A stretch of DNA of 53,913 bases. Source: Clostridia bacterium (lineage in GTDB: Bacteria > Bacillota > Clostridia > Lachnospirales > Lachnospiraceae). The stretch is taken from contig CAJTDE010000031.1 of NCBI GenBank assembly GCA_910574835.1, positions 1-53,913 of the forward strand, given 5' to 3'. Each line of letters starts with the position of its first letter. Within the stretch, counting starts at the first letter, position 1. The notes below the pieces were generated by a model, which searched no databases, was not told the origin of the DNA, and saw nothing but the letters and a program-made list of their open reading frames with translations. The position numbers and the translations under genes are program-made. Positions 8,360 through 17,781 of the stretch are shown one piece after another.

Positions 8360-8716
8360 GTGAGAAAGAAGAATTTTAAGGGAAGATGTGAAAAGAGGAA
8401 GCTACTTAAATGTGAGGATGTATGCAGGACATTTGATGCCATCCAATTTGCCTATGCTGACCTGTTAAATGGTTCAGAGGACATTAAAAGCTTTCGGGTG
8501 AATGTCCTGCTGGATGGCATGGATGGCGGTTATACCTCTGATTTTGTCTGTGTTAAGGCAGACAATGATTTGATGGTCAGGGAGTGTGTGGAAAGGAAGC
8601 ATCTGACAAAGCCGCTGACAGTGAAGTTATTACAGGCTTCAAAGGATTTCTGGTTAAGACGTGGGGTTAATGACTGGGGGATTGTGGTTGAGAAAGAGGG
8701 GGCTTTCAATGGATAA
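8360..8716 (+). CDS. Very short TnsA-like endonuclease subunit
   Basis: This 118-residue protein ends like TnsA: SDF (Asp61), REC (Glu75), a KP motif near 84 and the WGIV strand at 106-109 after a Phe-Trp helix. TnsA cuts the 5' ends of the transposon in Tn7 and is usually well over 200 residues with a C-terminal DNA-binding domain, which is absent here. The family's E-x-K motif reads Glu-Cys-Val, so the catalytic lysine appears replaced unless Lys80 serves; the first glutamate is also unclear (Asp26?). The GTG start at 8360 has GGAGG nine bases upstream. It overlaps tnsB by eight bases, supporting co-translation. The family call rests on these motifs plus position. Confidence 0.65.
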   Translation: MRKKNFKGRCEKRKLLKCEDVCRTFDAIQFAYADLLNGSEDIKSFRVNVLLDGMDGGYTSDFVCVKADNDLMVRECVERKHLTKPLTVKLLQASKDFWLRRGVNDWGIVVEKEGAFNG

Positions 8717-10613
8717 GAACAGATTGAAGAAAAATATGCTCTTTAAAAGGAAAAATGGAGAGGTTCAGCTTAAGGAGCAGGGAGATGCAGAAATAAAGGG
8801 AAACAGTATCGGAGATATAGAGCAGATTTTCAGGGTGCTTGCGATAGCGGATGAAGAAATCCTTGTGATTGACTGTATTAAGAAGACAATGCCTGTATGG
8901 ATGGAGATTGAGAAGCTAAATGATTTCATAGAGGAAAAGGAAATCAAACAGTCAGGGGAAGCAGATTTTGACATTCTGGAAGATTACAGCCCTGATGTGA
9001 GGAAGACCATCTATCAGAGATATAACATCATTTCTGCAATACTGCCTTTCGTGGATAATGAATCCATGCGGAGCGAATTGATAGCGAGGATGGCAGAGGA
9101 ACATGGCATCAGTAAGCAGTCGGTAAGGAAATATCTCTGTGAGTATCTTTCGTCACAGGATATCAGAAGCCTTGCCCCACAAGAGAGGAATACAGACAGG
9201 GCATTGACACAGGATGAAAAGAACATGCGGAAAGCTTTGAACAAGTATTATTACACTACGAAAAAGCGAACCTTGAAGAATGTTTATACCATGATGTTAA
9301 GAGATTCCTATTGTGATGAAGAGGGCAAGCTGCTAAATGTGTATCCATCTTTCTATCAGTTTAGATATTTCTTCCGCAAATACAATACAAAGCAGACAGA
9401 ATATATCAGCAGGAATGGATTGTCTTATTATCAAAGGAATCAGAGACCGCTGACAGGGGATGGGGTACAGGCATTTGCTCCCAATGTGGGAGTGGGGATG
9501 CTAGATGCAACAACGCTTGACATTTATCTCATAAATGAATCAGGGGGCATTGTAGGCAGACCTATCCTGACTGCATGTGTGGATGCCTATAGCGGCCTGT
9601 GCTGTGGGTACGCCCTTTCATGGGAGGGCGGTGTATACAGCCTTAGAAATCTGATGCTGAATATCATATCCGATAAGGTGGAACACTGCAGATCTTTTGG
9701 TATTGAAATCAGTCGGGAAGATTGGAATTGTGACAGGTTATCAGGCAAGCTTGTTACCGATATGGGAAGTGAATATAAGAGCAGTAATTTTGAGCAGATA
9801 ACAGATTTAGGAATACAGATTATCAATCTGCCATCCTATCGCCCTGAATTGAAGTCCAAAGTGGAGAAATTCTTTGACTGCATACAGGCTTATTATAAAA
9901 ACCAGTTGAAAGGAAAAGGGGTTGTGGAACCTGATTTTCAGGAAAGAGGGGTACATGATTACAGGAAAGATGCCTGTCTGACCATGGCAGAGTTTGAGAA
10001 GATAATCATTCATTGCATCCTGTTCTATAACTGCAACAGGGTTTTAGAGAACTTCCCCTATACAGAGGAAATGCTTTCACAGGGAATTAAACCTTATGCA
10101 AATGAGATATGGAATTATGGCTGTGGGCAGGATGGATGTAATCTGATAACAGTTGATAAGGAGCAGTTGATTTTGACTTTGCTTCCGAGAACAGAGGGGA
10201 GATTCACAAGGTTTGGGCTGTCAGTGAATGGGATGCATTACCATAACAAGCTGTTCAGGGAGCAATACCTGAATGGGAAAGAATGTATTGTCGCTTATAA
10301 CCCTGATAATGTGTGTCAGATATGGCTGATTGAGAATGGTGTGTATATTCCTTTTGATTTGATTGAAAGCAGATTCAGGGAGAAAGATTTAACAGGAGTG
10401 CAGGCCATGAAGCAGCGACAGAGGGAGTTAATCAGGCAGGAGACAGAGAACAGGACACAGGCAGAAATAGACCTTGCAGGACATATCAGTGCGGTTGCAG
10501 GGGCATCAGGAGGGCAGAAAAAGCCATCCATTAAGAATATTAGGACAAACAGGGAAAAGGAGCAGAAAAGGCTTCATAAGGACTTTGGAAAGGAAGTGGC
10601 GGTAAATGCTTAA
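8709..10613 (+). CDS. tnsB: TnsB-like DDE transposase
   Basis: The protein has about 634 residues. The retroviral-integrase catalytic core shows all three acidic residues: Asp in MLDATTL (about 265), Asp in VTDMGSEY (about 350) and Glu in KSKVEKFFD (about 385), followed by a Mu-transposase-type C-terminal beta domain. TnsB/TniA enzymes bind transposon ends, cut the 3' ends and join them to target DNA. The N-terminus shows a helix-turn-helix-like segment (SKQSVRKYLCEYL). I chose the ATG at 8709 because it overlaps the end of tnsA and follows GAGGGGG; the frame is open further upstream. The very basic last 60 residues may contact TnsC. Operon order A-B-C-TniQ matches Tn7. Confidence 0.9.
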   Translation: MDKNRLKKNMLFKRKNGEVQLKEQGDAEIKGNSIGDIEQIFRVLAIADEEILVIDCIKKTMPVWMEIEKLNDFIEEKEIKQSGEADFDILEDYSPDVRKTIYQRYNIISAILPFVDNESMRSELIARMAEEHGISKQSVRKYLCEYLSSQDIRSLAPQERNTDRALTQDEKNMRKALNKYYYTTKKRTLKNVYTMMLRDSYCDEEGKLLNVYPSFYQFRYFFRKYNTKQTEYISRNGLSYYQRNQRPLTGDGVQAFAPNVGVGMLDATTLDIYLINESGGIVGRPILTACVDAYSGLCCGYALSWEGGVYSLRNLMLNIISDKVEHCRSFGIEISREDWNCDRLSGKLVTDMGSEYKSSNFEQITDLGIQIINLPSYRPELKSKVEKFFDCIQAYYKNQLKGKGVVEPDFQERGVHDYRKDACLTMAEFEKIIIHCILFYNCNRVLENFPYTEEMLSQGIKPYANEIWNYGCGQDGCNLITVDKEQLILTLLPRTEGRFTRFGLSVNGMHYHNKLFREQYLNGKECIVAYNPDNVCQIWLIENGVYIPFDLIESRFREKDLTGVQAMKQRQRELIRQETENRTQAEIDLAGHISAVAGASGGQKKPSIKNIRTNREKEQKRLHKDFGKEVAVNA

Positions 10614-11997
10614 GGAGAAATGGAATATTGTGGAGAAACTGCCTCCCATGCTGTCGGGGGAGGAACTGAAAAGGAGACTGGAGATAAAGCCATTTTATGA
10701 TGGGGAGATTCGTTCCAAAACTAAATCGGAGAGATTGGTGGCTTTGAATGAAATCTACAACATTTATCTGCCCTCTGTGATGTCGGAGGAAATCTATTCA
10801 AAGATATATCTTGCCATGCTGCGGAGCTTGCAGAAGAAAGAGGGAAAACTGGCCATACAGCAGAGGAATGAGAATGGCAAAAGGATAAGAGATATAGATG
10901 GTTCTGATTATGGCTATCAAGGTATCATAGGGGGTTCAGATAGCTTTACGATAATCGGCAGTTCGGGAATCGGGAAATCAAGTGCGATAAGCAGAGCTAT
11001 CAATATTGCGACAGAAAACAGGGTGCTTGAGATGGAAGAGCCATTCTGTAAGATTATCCCTGCAGTTGTGGTTCAATGTCCTTTTGACTGTTCAGTAAAG
11101 AGTTTATTGCTACAGATTTTACGGCAGATTGATATGGAGCTGGATACTCACTATTATGATATGGCGGTGAGGGCAAGGGCTACCACAGATATGCTGATTG
11201 GCAGTGTCAGTCAGATAGCTTTGAATCATATAGGACTGCTTGTGGTGGATGAAATCCAGAATATTGTAAACCACAGGCAGGGGAAAAGTCTTGTGGGGAT
11301 GTTGACACAGCTTATCAATAACAGCGGTATCTCTATCTGCATGGTTGGAACACCAGAAGCGGAAGTATTCTTTGAGAGTGTTGATTACCTGGCAAGGAGA
11401 GCATTAGGGCTTCGGTATGGAAACTGTGAATATAATGCCTATTTCAGGGAGTTTTGCGAAAGCTTGTTTCAGTATCAGTATATAAAGCAGGAGACTGTTA
11501 TATCGGATAGTATCATCCAATGGTTGTATGAACATTCGGCAGGAGTGCTTGCGGTTGTGGTGAGCCTGATCCATGATGCACAGGAGATCAGCATTTTAAA
11601 TGACAGGGAGATATTGGATATTGTTTCCCTGAATGAAGCATATGAGCAGAGGATGAACATGCTGCACAGCCATATCAGACCATCTGTGGTAATAAAAAAG
11701 GATGCCGTTAAAAGGAAAAAGGGGAATAGTACATTAGAGGCAGTCGGCAATTCTGGTCAGGAAGAAAGGCAGGAGACTGGTATACTGCCACAGGAAGCAG
11801 ATTCTAATAGAGATGGCAGAGCCACAGGCAGTATTGACAAGGCAGAGGATAATGTAGAGCCAGTTACCTATTCAGTGGATAAAGGTGATAGTTCTGAATG
11901 GAGCTTCATGGAACTTGCAGAGCTGGCGAAAAAGAATCGTTGTGATATGTTATCGCTGTTAAAAGGGAAAATCAGCATCACAGAGATTGCGGTCTGA
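10606..11997 (+). CDS. tnsC: TnsC-like AAA+ target-selection ATPase
   Basis: The 463-residue protein carries Walker A SSGIGKSS near residues 119-126 and Walker B LLVVDEIQN near 210, with a following sensor segment ending in MVGTPEAE, the pattern of TnsC/TniB ATPases. These proteins bridge the target selector TniQ/TnsD and the transposase TnsB and assemble on target DNA. The C-terminal hundred residues are polar and low in complexity, possibly the TnsB- or TniQ-contact tail. The ATG overlaps tnsB by eight bases. Nothing in the sequence suggests loss of function. Confidence 0.9.
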   Translation: MLKEKWNIVEKLPPMLSGEELKRRLEIKPFYDGEIRSKTKSERLVALNEIYNIYLPSVMSEEIYSKIYLAMLRSLQKKEGKLAIQQRNENGKRIRDIDGSDYGYQGIIGGSDSFTIIGSSGIGKSSAISRAINIATENRVLEMEEPFCKIIPAVVVQCPFDCSVKSLLLQILRQIDMELDTHYYDMAVRARATTDMLIGSVSQIALNHIGLLVVDEIQNIVNHRQGKSLVGMLTQLINNSGISICMVGTPEAEVFFESVDYLARRALGLRYGNCEYNAYFREFCESLFQYQYIKQETVISDSIIQWLYEHSAGVLAVVVSLIHDAQEISILNDREILDIVSLNEAYEQRMNMLHSHIRPSVVIKKDAVKRKKGNSTLEAVGNSGQEERQETGILPQEADSNRDGRATGSIDKAEDNVEPVTYSVDKGDSSEWSFMELAELAKKNRCDMLSLLKGKISITEIAV

Positions 11998-12010
11998 AAG
12001 GGGTGGCATC

Positions 12011-13468
12011 ATGGAGATTGGATATTTTCCACAGATTTATCCAGATGAACTTATTTATAGTGTTTTGGCGAGGTTTTATGTGCATAGCGGTTATCCAGCA
12101 TATACATTTTGCGCCGAGGATATTTTTCTAAATAAAAGGGTAAGACCAGATATGGAGTTCCTGAATGTAATGAAACCAGAAAGACTAGAATCCCTATGTA
12201 AGAAAATGTCTATGGCTGAACTGATTGAAAAACATACCATGTTTCCTTATTATGCGAGATTCCTGCCCCATGTGAGAAGAAACAGGGCATTTGAAGCACT
12301 GTGCAGTATGGGAGGAGATTACAACAATCTGCTTGCAATTCCAAAACAGAAGAATGGAGAACACAGGTATTTGAGATATTGCCCTTTATGTGTGAAAGAA
12401 GATAGAACCTTTTATGGAGAATCCTACTGGCACAGAAGCCATCAATTAACAGGGGTGGGGATATGTCCTGTGCATGGCTGTAAATTATCGAATAGTTCTG
12501 TAATGCTCAGCGGAAAAGCAAGTCCTAATCTGGTTACGGCAGAACAGGAAATAAAAGAGATGGATATTATCTTTGGGAATGAAATTGAGAAGCAACTTGC
12601 AGGATATGTGAGGGTAGTTTTCCAGTCAGCTATGGATATGAAGAATCCTATTGCTGTCGGTCAGTTCCTACATTCTGAAATGTCAGGCACAGAATATCTG
12701 TCAGTCAGGGGAGAGCAGAGGAATATTCAAAAGTTTTATGATGATTTTATGGTATTTTATAAGGAGTTGCCTGAACAGGGATTGACGGAACTGTGGCAGA
12801 TACAAAAAGTATTTAACAATTACAGGCTTAATTGCTTTGAGGTGTGCCAGATCGCAATGTTCCTGAATGTGCCGATAGCAAAATTATGCAGTATGGAACT
12901 GCCTGACAGAACACAGGAACAGCTATTTGATGATAAGGTAAAAGAGCTTCATAAACAGGGATTGAGATATCCCGAAATAGCAAAAAGATTAAATGCATCT
13001 TATAATGTGGTGAAGTCTGTCGGTGGTGGGAGATATGGCAAATACAGCTATGAAAAAGAAACACATCAGAAATGCGGGGCAAAGCCTAAAAACTGGAAAC
13101 AGATAGACAGGGAATCACTGCCATTGGTAAAAGGTGCAGTCAGAAAGCTATGGGGTAGTGGAGGTGAAAGACCGCACAAGGTAACAGAATTTGCAGTCAG
13201 CAAATTATTAGGTTATCCTGATAAGCGATTAGAACTGATGCCTTTATGCAAGGCGGAGATATTAAAGCATCAGGAATCACAGGAACAGTATTGGGCTAGG
13301 GAAATAGTATGGGCTGTACAGAAAATCCAGAAAGAGGGGAAAACCCCCAACTGGAAGCAGGTCAGGACACTCACAAATATGAGGAAAGACAATGTACTGG
13401 CGTGTCTGCCATATCTGAAAGAGATAGCAGAACCAGAACTATATGAAATGGTGCTGGGTATCTTATAA
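12011..13468 (+). CDS. tniQ: TniQ/TnsD-family target selector
   Basis: The 485-residue protein starts with the TniQ hallmark YPDELIYSVLARFYVHSG and has the zinc-binding set CPLC (about 122) plus His and CPVHGC (about 155) in the context WHRSHQLTGVGICPVHG. TnsD of Tn7 (508 residues) is a TniQ protein that reads the 3' end of glmS; the similar length and the guaA-adjacent position suggest that this one may recognise the end of guaA. The C-terminal half has helix-turn-helix-like segments (YPEIAKRLNASYNVVKS). ATG 12011 follows AAGGGGTGG. It is the only TniQ in the window. Confidence 0.88.
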   Translation: MEIGYFPQIYPDELIYSVLARFYVHSGYPAYTFCAEDIFLNKRVRPDMEFLNVMKPERLESLCKKMSMAELIEKHTMFPYYARFLPHVRRNRAFEALCSMGGDYNNLLAIPKQKNGEHRYLRYCPLCVKEDRTFYGESYWHRSHQLTGVGICPVHGCKLSNSSVMLSGKASPNLVTAEQEIKEMDIIFGNEIEKQLAGYVRVVFQSAMDMKNPIAVGQFLHSEMSGTEYLSVRGEQRNIQKFYDDFMVFYKELPEQGLTELWQIQKVFNNYRLNCFEVCQIAMFLNVPIAKLCSMELPDRTQEQLFDDKVKELHKQGLRYPEIAKRLNASYNVVKSVGGGRYGKYSYEKETHQKCGAKPKNWKQIDRESLPLVKGAVRKLWGSGGERPHKVTEFAVSKLLGYPDKRLELMPLCKAEILKHQESQEQYWAREIVWAVQKIQKEGKTPNWKQVRTLTNMRKDNVLACLPYLKEIAEPELYEMVLGIL

Positions 13469-13474
13469 AAAATA

Positions 13475-13617
13475 TGCCTTTTAAAAAAGAAAAAGTATGG
13501 TTGGTGCATTATAGGATGGGAGCTACCAGTTGAAAGAAAATGTATATGTCTGTTTTCTTTTGCCGAGTAAATCACTTTCCATCTATATGCTGCCTATCTT
13601 TTTCTTTTTAAGAGGCA
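13475..13617 (+). repeat. Interspersed hairpin element, copy A
   Basis: The ends are inverted repeats of about 25 bases: TGCCTTTTAAAAAAGAAAAAG at the left matches the reverse complement of the right end (CTTTTTCTTTTTAAGAGGCA) with few changes. A second inner hairpin is formed by GAAAGAAAA and TTTTCTTTT. It lies directly after the tniQ stop. Copies B (27816), C (34724) and D (42250) share the layout, and A and D share about 170 further bases downstream. Confidence 0.75.
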
Positions 13618-13768
13618 GATATTTTTTCATAAAATCGGAATTAACTTCTATAAAGAACAGAATTAGAACATAAAAAGTATGTATTTATATATAGGGAAAA
13701 ATGAGGCCTTTTTTACAGGTAAAATGCCCTGAAATGCTGATGTTTACAGGCTTTTTCACATGTCGAGT

Positions 13769-13789
13769 GCTAGACAGGCTTTGTCTGGC
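13769..13789. repeat. Conserved dyad of repeat unit A
   Basis: GCTAGACA and TGTCTGGC form a near-perfect dyad around a short centre. It recurs at 34562-34582 and 42540-42560 at a fixed distance from the hairpin element, with a compensated base change between the latter two. Confidence 0.65.
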
Positions 13790-13927
13790 AGAATTGGGAT
13801 GGAAACAGGCTGTTTACATATCCCATTGGGAAAATATTATATTGGGTGGAAGCGGTCTGACAGCTTTCTTTCTCTTCTTCTAAATGATATAATAGCAGAA
13901 GTTCAAACTACTTGGAGGGTGATAGAT

Positions 13928-14821
13928 TTGGAATACAGGATAAAATACATATTTAAGGGTACAGGGGATAAGGGGCATGAGATAGCAGACTGCCATGGAA
14001 CCTATATGCTTTATGATAATATGCAGAGAGAGGAGATGTCCAGTCCTCCTGAATACTTGCAGGAAGGATTTGAATTTCCAGAACTGCCAGAAATAGAGAG
14101 CCTGAAATTTCATAATAAGGACAACAGCAAAATGAGAGGCATGGCAAAAAATGATAAGGAACATACACATTTGCCAGTAACAGATAACACAGGCACAGAT
14201 GATGGTGTGGATAATTACCCTCTTACGGAGGCAGTCTGGATTGAAACAGAAATGCCACAGGCAGAGTATAATCTGGAAGAGGATGAATTTCCCCTTGTGG
14301 GAACAGAGCTTGCCAATTTCCTTAACTTTGATATTGACTGCTTTATGAACGGGGGCTACCGATTGCTATGGGAAGCAGGAGAAGAGGGCAGGGGAAGCCA
14401 TATTGTCGGCTGGAAGAAAACAGAGGGGTTTGATTTAAGTAAGCCGTGGGTAAGGCCAATGGTTAATTCTTTTACGGTAATAGACAATGATGACAGTGAT
14501 GATGGGCTGCATGACAGCATCCCATTCTTCATCAGGATGTTTGGGTGCAGGTTCATCAATAAAGAGAAATGGGAGTATGATCTGGAAGAAGTGCAGAAGA
14601 TTAAAGACCTGCAGGAGCGGTTAAAAGTATTCTGCGGTAAAGTTTTTTTCCCAAAGGATAAAAATGATAAAAGGAGCAATTTTGTAAGGTATTGTCAGGA
14701 AATAAAGGAAATCAGCAAAAAAGAACTGCAGAGTATGATACCGAAGGGCTGGAGCACTTCGTCGTCACTGGAACAGGCATTATCGAAAGAATGTTATGCC
14801 ATGATAAAGTACAGTTTACAA
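13928..14821 (+). pseudogene. 5' part of a gene split by the Tn4451-like element
   Basis: The likely start is TTG 13928, eight bases after GGAGGG; an ATG at 13760 lies inside the repeated dyad. These 298 codons encode an acidic protein without a family I recognise. The frame then runs 20 codons into the transposon and stops at 14881. If 14822-22260 is removed, codon CAA (14819-14821) joins AAT (22261) and the frame continues 178 codons, giving a 476-residue protein with a four-cysteine zinc-finger-like segment. The gene occupies the position of tnsE in Tn7, directly after the target selector, but shows no similarity to TnsE that I can see. Confidence 0.75.
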
Positions 14822-14864
14822 GGGACTACACAAGGTAACGGTCTGACGGGCGCTGATATGCCCG

Positions 14865-16376
14865 TCAGATTTTCCATGTGATGTTTAAGCTGTCGCTTGT
14901 GGCGGCAATGGTGGTAATCATCAAATCCACCACCCGCCGCTTGTCGTCAAAGGATACGTTCTTCCAAGTGTCGAGGTAGCCGGAAATCTGGCTGACCTGT
15001 TCCGGGCTGATGGCTTCCACGGTCAACTCCGCCATCTTCGCCAGAAGTTCCTGCTTGCGTCCGTCCAGTTCGGCTATCTTCACATTCACATAGGAGAGCA
15101 GCACATTATTTGCGCCTGTCAGACTGTCCAGCAACTTTTCAATCTCGCTATCCACATGGGCAAGTTCCACTTGCAGGGCGGTGATTTTTGGATTGGCCTT
15201 TGCCGCTTTCTTCCTGCCCGTCAGTGTCTTGTAGCTGTCCAGCTTTTTCACCATCTGCCGATACACCACCGCTTCCAGTTCCGCCGTGATGATTTTCCCA
15301 CAGCCGGGACAGCTTTTGTTGTCCAGCCGTTTCGTACAGCGGAGGTACTGTCTGCCGGAGGGATTGAAGATACTCATAAGGGCGTACCCGCAGTTCCCGC
15401 ACTTGATTTTCCCCGCCAGCCATGTATGGGTGGCTTTCCGGGCGGACTGGATTTTCATGTTGTTCATCAGCTTCTTGCGGCAGGTCAGCCATATATCCGA
15501 GGGGACAATCCCCTCATGGGGCGCAAGCACCAGCATTTGGTCTTTCAGGCTTTGGGCCTTGCCCGGCTTCACATCCCGGCCTTGATAGAGATAACACCCG
15601 TTCATGCCCGTGAAGTCGGCGGCGTCATTGACAAGCACCGTCCCCTGGCTCTTGAAAAACTCGTACACATCCAAGTCCGCCTGCACATAGACGGGGTTGC
15701 GTAACATCTGCGCCAGCGTGGGGCGTATCAGTTCCCGGCCATTAAATAAAATGCCCTGTTCCGCAAAGTGCCGGGTAATGTCCCCATAGGAAGTTGTCGG
15801 CTCGGCGTACATTTCAAACATCAGCCGGATATTTGCCGCTTCCTCCGGCTTCACTACCAGCCGCTTTGTATTGATACCGTCCATCTTGATAGGCTCCGTA
15901 TGGAAGCCATAGGGGGCTTTCCCGCCCATCTTGAAGCCCCGCTGACTGCGGGAATAGTAAGCGTCCGTCACCCGCTTCTGTATCGTTTCCCGTTCCAACT
16001 GTGCGAACACGATACAAATATTCAGCATGGCCCGGCCCATCGGGGTTGAAGTATCAAACTTTTCCGTGGAAGAAACAAACTCCACATTGTACTGCTGGAA
16101 CAGCTCCATCATGGTTGCGAAATCCAGAATGGAACGGCTGATACGGTCAAGTTTGTAGACAATGACTTTTGCTATCAGGCCCTTTTTAATATCCCGCACC
16201 AACTCTTGAAATTTCGGGCGGTCTGTGTTTTTGCCGCTGTATCCTTTATCTGTGTATTCCCTGCAACTACCGCCTTTCAATTCGTATTTGCAAAACTCAA
16301 TCTGGCTTTCAATGGAAATGCTGTCCTTTTTGTCTACCGATTGTCTTGCATAGATTGCGTCTATCCGATTATTCAT
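14865..16376 (-). CDS. Large serine recombinase, TnpX/TndX type
   Basis: The 503-residue protein has the serine-recombinase N-terminal domain with the nucleophile serine in IYARQSVDK (Ser14) and the RISRS and GRAMLNI motifs, then a recombinase domain and a zinc ribbon (CGNCGYAL with a later Cys pair CPGCG), then a coiled-coil C-terminus. Such enzymes excise and insert Tn4451-like elements through a circular intermediate. It reads toward the left end and stops 43 bases from the terminal repeat. ATG 16376 follows AAGGAG. It is shorter than TnpX (707 residues) but complete in all domains seen. Confidence 0.93.
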   Translation of the reverse strand: MNNRIDAIYARQSVDKKDSISIESQIEFCKYELKGGSCREYTDKGYSGKNTDRPKFQELVRDIKKGLIAKVIVYKLDRISRSILDFATMMELFQQYNVEFVSSTEKFDTSTPMGRAMLNICIVFAQLERETIQKRVTDAYYSRSQRGFKMGGKAPYGFHTEPIKMDGINTKRLVVKPEEAANIRLMFEMYAEPTTSYGDITRHFAEQGILFNGRELIRPTLAQMLRNPVYVQADLDVYEFFKSQGTVLVNDAADFTGMNGCYLYQGRDVKPGKAQSLKDQMLVLAPHEGIVPSDIWLTCRKKLMNNMKIQSARKATHTWLAGKIKCGNCGYALMSIFNPSGRQYLRCTKRLDNKSCPGCGKIITAELEAVVYRQMVKKLDSYKTLTGRKKAAKANPKITALQVELAHVDSEIEKLLDSLTGANNVLLSYVNVKIAELDGRKQELLAKMAELTVEAISPEQVSQISGYLDTWKNVSFDDKRRVVDLMITTIAATSDSLNITWKI

Positions 16377-16470
16377 ATTGTCGCTCCTTTTCTTAAAAAA
16401 GAAACGGAGCTGCTGACAGTCTTATTATACCGCCAACAGCCCCGTAAATCAATGATGTGGCTGGAAAAAC

Positions 16471-16683
16471 TTACGCCCCGGCTTCCTCTTTCTGCCGCTT
16501 GTCGGCGTACTTGCGGAACACCTCATAAAGCTGCTGTTCCAGTTCCCGGCGTTTGGCCGCTTCCTGCTCCGGTGTAAATACCGGGGAGAGATTTTCCAGC
16601 GTGATTTCCTTTCCTTGAAAAGTCACGATTTCTGTTTCCTTTTTGTATCTGATATTCGTTATAAAATCACCTTTCCTTTCCAT
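16471..16683 (-). CDS. Small conserved mobile-element protein
   Basis: This 70-residue polar protein has an N-terminal beta-rich part (TEIVTFQGKEITLENL) and a charged helical C-terminus. It starts inside the end of the relaxase gene with a 17-base overlap, which suggests translational coupling. Small proteins of this type regularly sit between relaxase and recombinase in Tn4451-like elements of gut Firmicutes; I infer an accessory role and do not assign a function. Confidence 0.6.
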   Translation of the reverse strand: MERKGDFITNIRYKKETEIVTFQGKEITLENLSPVFTPEQEAAKRRELEQQLYEVFRKYADKRQKEEAGA

Positions 16684-17608
16684 AGTTCGGTTGCCGCTTC
16701 AACTCTGCCAGCACTTCCGGCGGGATACGGTCAACCAGCCGTTGAATGTTGTGTAACTCGCTTTCCAGCTTTGCCCGTTCCATAACGCCTTTCATCTTGT
16801 CCTTTTCGCTGGCCTTTGCCCTTGCCTCCAGTTTTTCATTTTCTGCCAAGAGGTCATTTATCGTGACCTTGTATTTCTTCAACTGCCCGGAGAAGTTCTC
16901 CATCTGCGGAAACCACTTTTTGAGCATAGAGAGGGCTTCCTCTTTCTTCTTTCCGGCGTTAATTGGATTGATACCGTCCAGCGTGGCTTCAATCGCCCTC
17001 GCCTGTTTGGAGAGGGAAACCGCCTGTTTGAAAAGCCGGGTGGGGATATGCTTTCTTCCCGTTTTGCTTGCGCTCTCCCCACGCTCCAAGCTGGGGTACT
17101 TCTCCAACATATAGGCGTGAAAATCGTCCTGCCACTTTGTCAGATTGGCCCGGTTGCCTATGATTTCTTTGGCGCACAGGCGGTTGTCTTTCGTCAGCGG
17201 AACAAAGGTCAAATGCAGGTGGGGCGTTTTCTCGTCCATGTGTACTATCGCCGACACGATATTTTCCCGGCCTACCCGGTCAATGAGGAAGTCCGCCGCT
17301 CTTTTGAAAAACGCCTGTATTTCCTCCGGGGATTTCTTCTTGAAAAACTCCGGGCTGGCGGTTATCAGCGTATCGACAAAGCGTGTACTGTCTTTCCTCG
17401 TTCTGCACCCAGACTGTTCAATGCGGCTCTGAATGAAATGGTAGTAGCGCCCCTCCGGCTTGACGATATGGAAATTGTACTTGCTCCGGCTGGTGTCAAT
17501 GTCCGGGTTGCTGGCGTACTGCTCCTTTTTCCGTTCGTGGTGGGCTTCCAGCGGTCTTGCCGGGTGTCCCTTGTGCTTCTCAAAACGCAAAATTGCGTGT
17601 TGTGCCAT
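16667..17608 (-). CDS. MobV/Pre-family relaxase
   Basis: The 313-residue protein has the MobV signature HMDEKTPHLHLTF (metal-binding H-x-D-E-x2-P-H-x-H) near residue 118 and the N-terminal motif of Pre/Mob proteins with the conserved early asparagine/histidine-rich segment (NFHIVKPEG). Such relaxases nick an oriT so that the excised element can be mobilised by a resident conjugation system; TnpZ of Tn4451 is a MobV protein. The start at 17608 (MAQHAIL) follows AAAGGAG; the frame is open upstream to 17653. A coiled-coil C-terminus follows the catalytic half. A candidate oriT is at 21714-21794. Confidence 0.9.
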   Translation of the reverse strand: MAQHAILRFEKHKGHPARPLEAHHERKKEQYASNPDIDTSRSKYNFHIVKPEGRYYHFIQSRIEQSGCRTRKDSTRFVDTLITASPEFFKKKSPEEIQAFFKRAADFLIDRVGRENIVSAIVHMDEKTPHLHLTFVPLTKDNRLCAKEIIGNRANLTKWQDDFHAYMLEKYPSLERGESASKTGRKHIPTRLFKQAVSLSKQARAIEATLDGINPINAGKKKEEALSMLKKWFPQMENFSGQLKKYKVTINDLLAENEKLEARAKASEKDKMKGVMERAKLESELHNIQRLVDRIPPEVLAELKRQPNYGKER

Positions 17609-17781
17609 TGAACTCCTTTCCCCATTCCATTCCTTTCCGGCGGGTTTCCCCACCGAAAATATCTCTGATAGGATTGGAATGGAATAGATATAAATAAATG
17701 GTTTTAATCTCTGTATTTCTATATACCGTCCGGTTTCCGTACTCCAAGAGGATTGATTTTCGTACTTGTAGGGTACGGTTT

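Larger units (their letters stand above)
13469..13927 (+). other. Gap between tniQ and the split gene
   Basis: The gap holds hairpin element A, an AT-rich stretch, the dyad at 13769-13789 and a -10-like TATAAT at 13888-13893 (no good -35) ahead of the split gene. No ribosome-bound frame of its own was found. Confidence 0.6.

Noticed and set aside
15156-15704. 182-codon open frame opposite the serine recombinase
   Set aside because: Shadow of the recombinase gene; no ribosome site.
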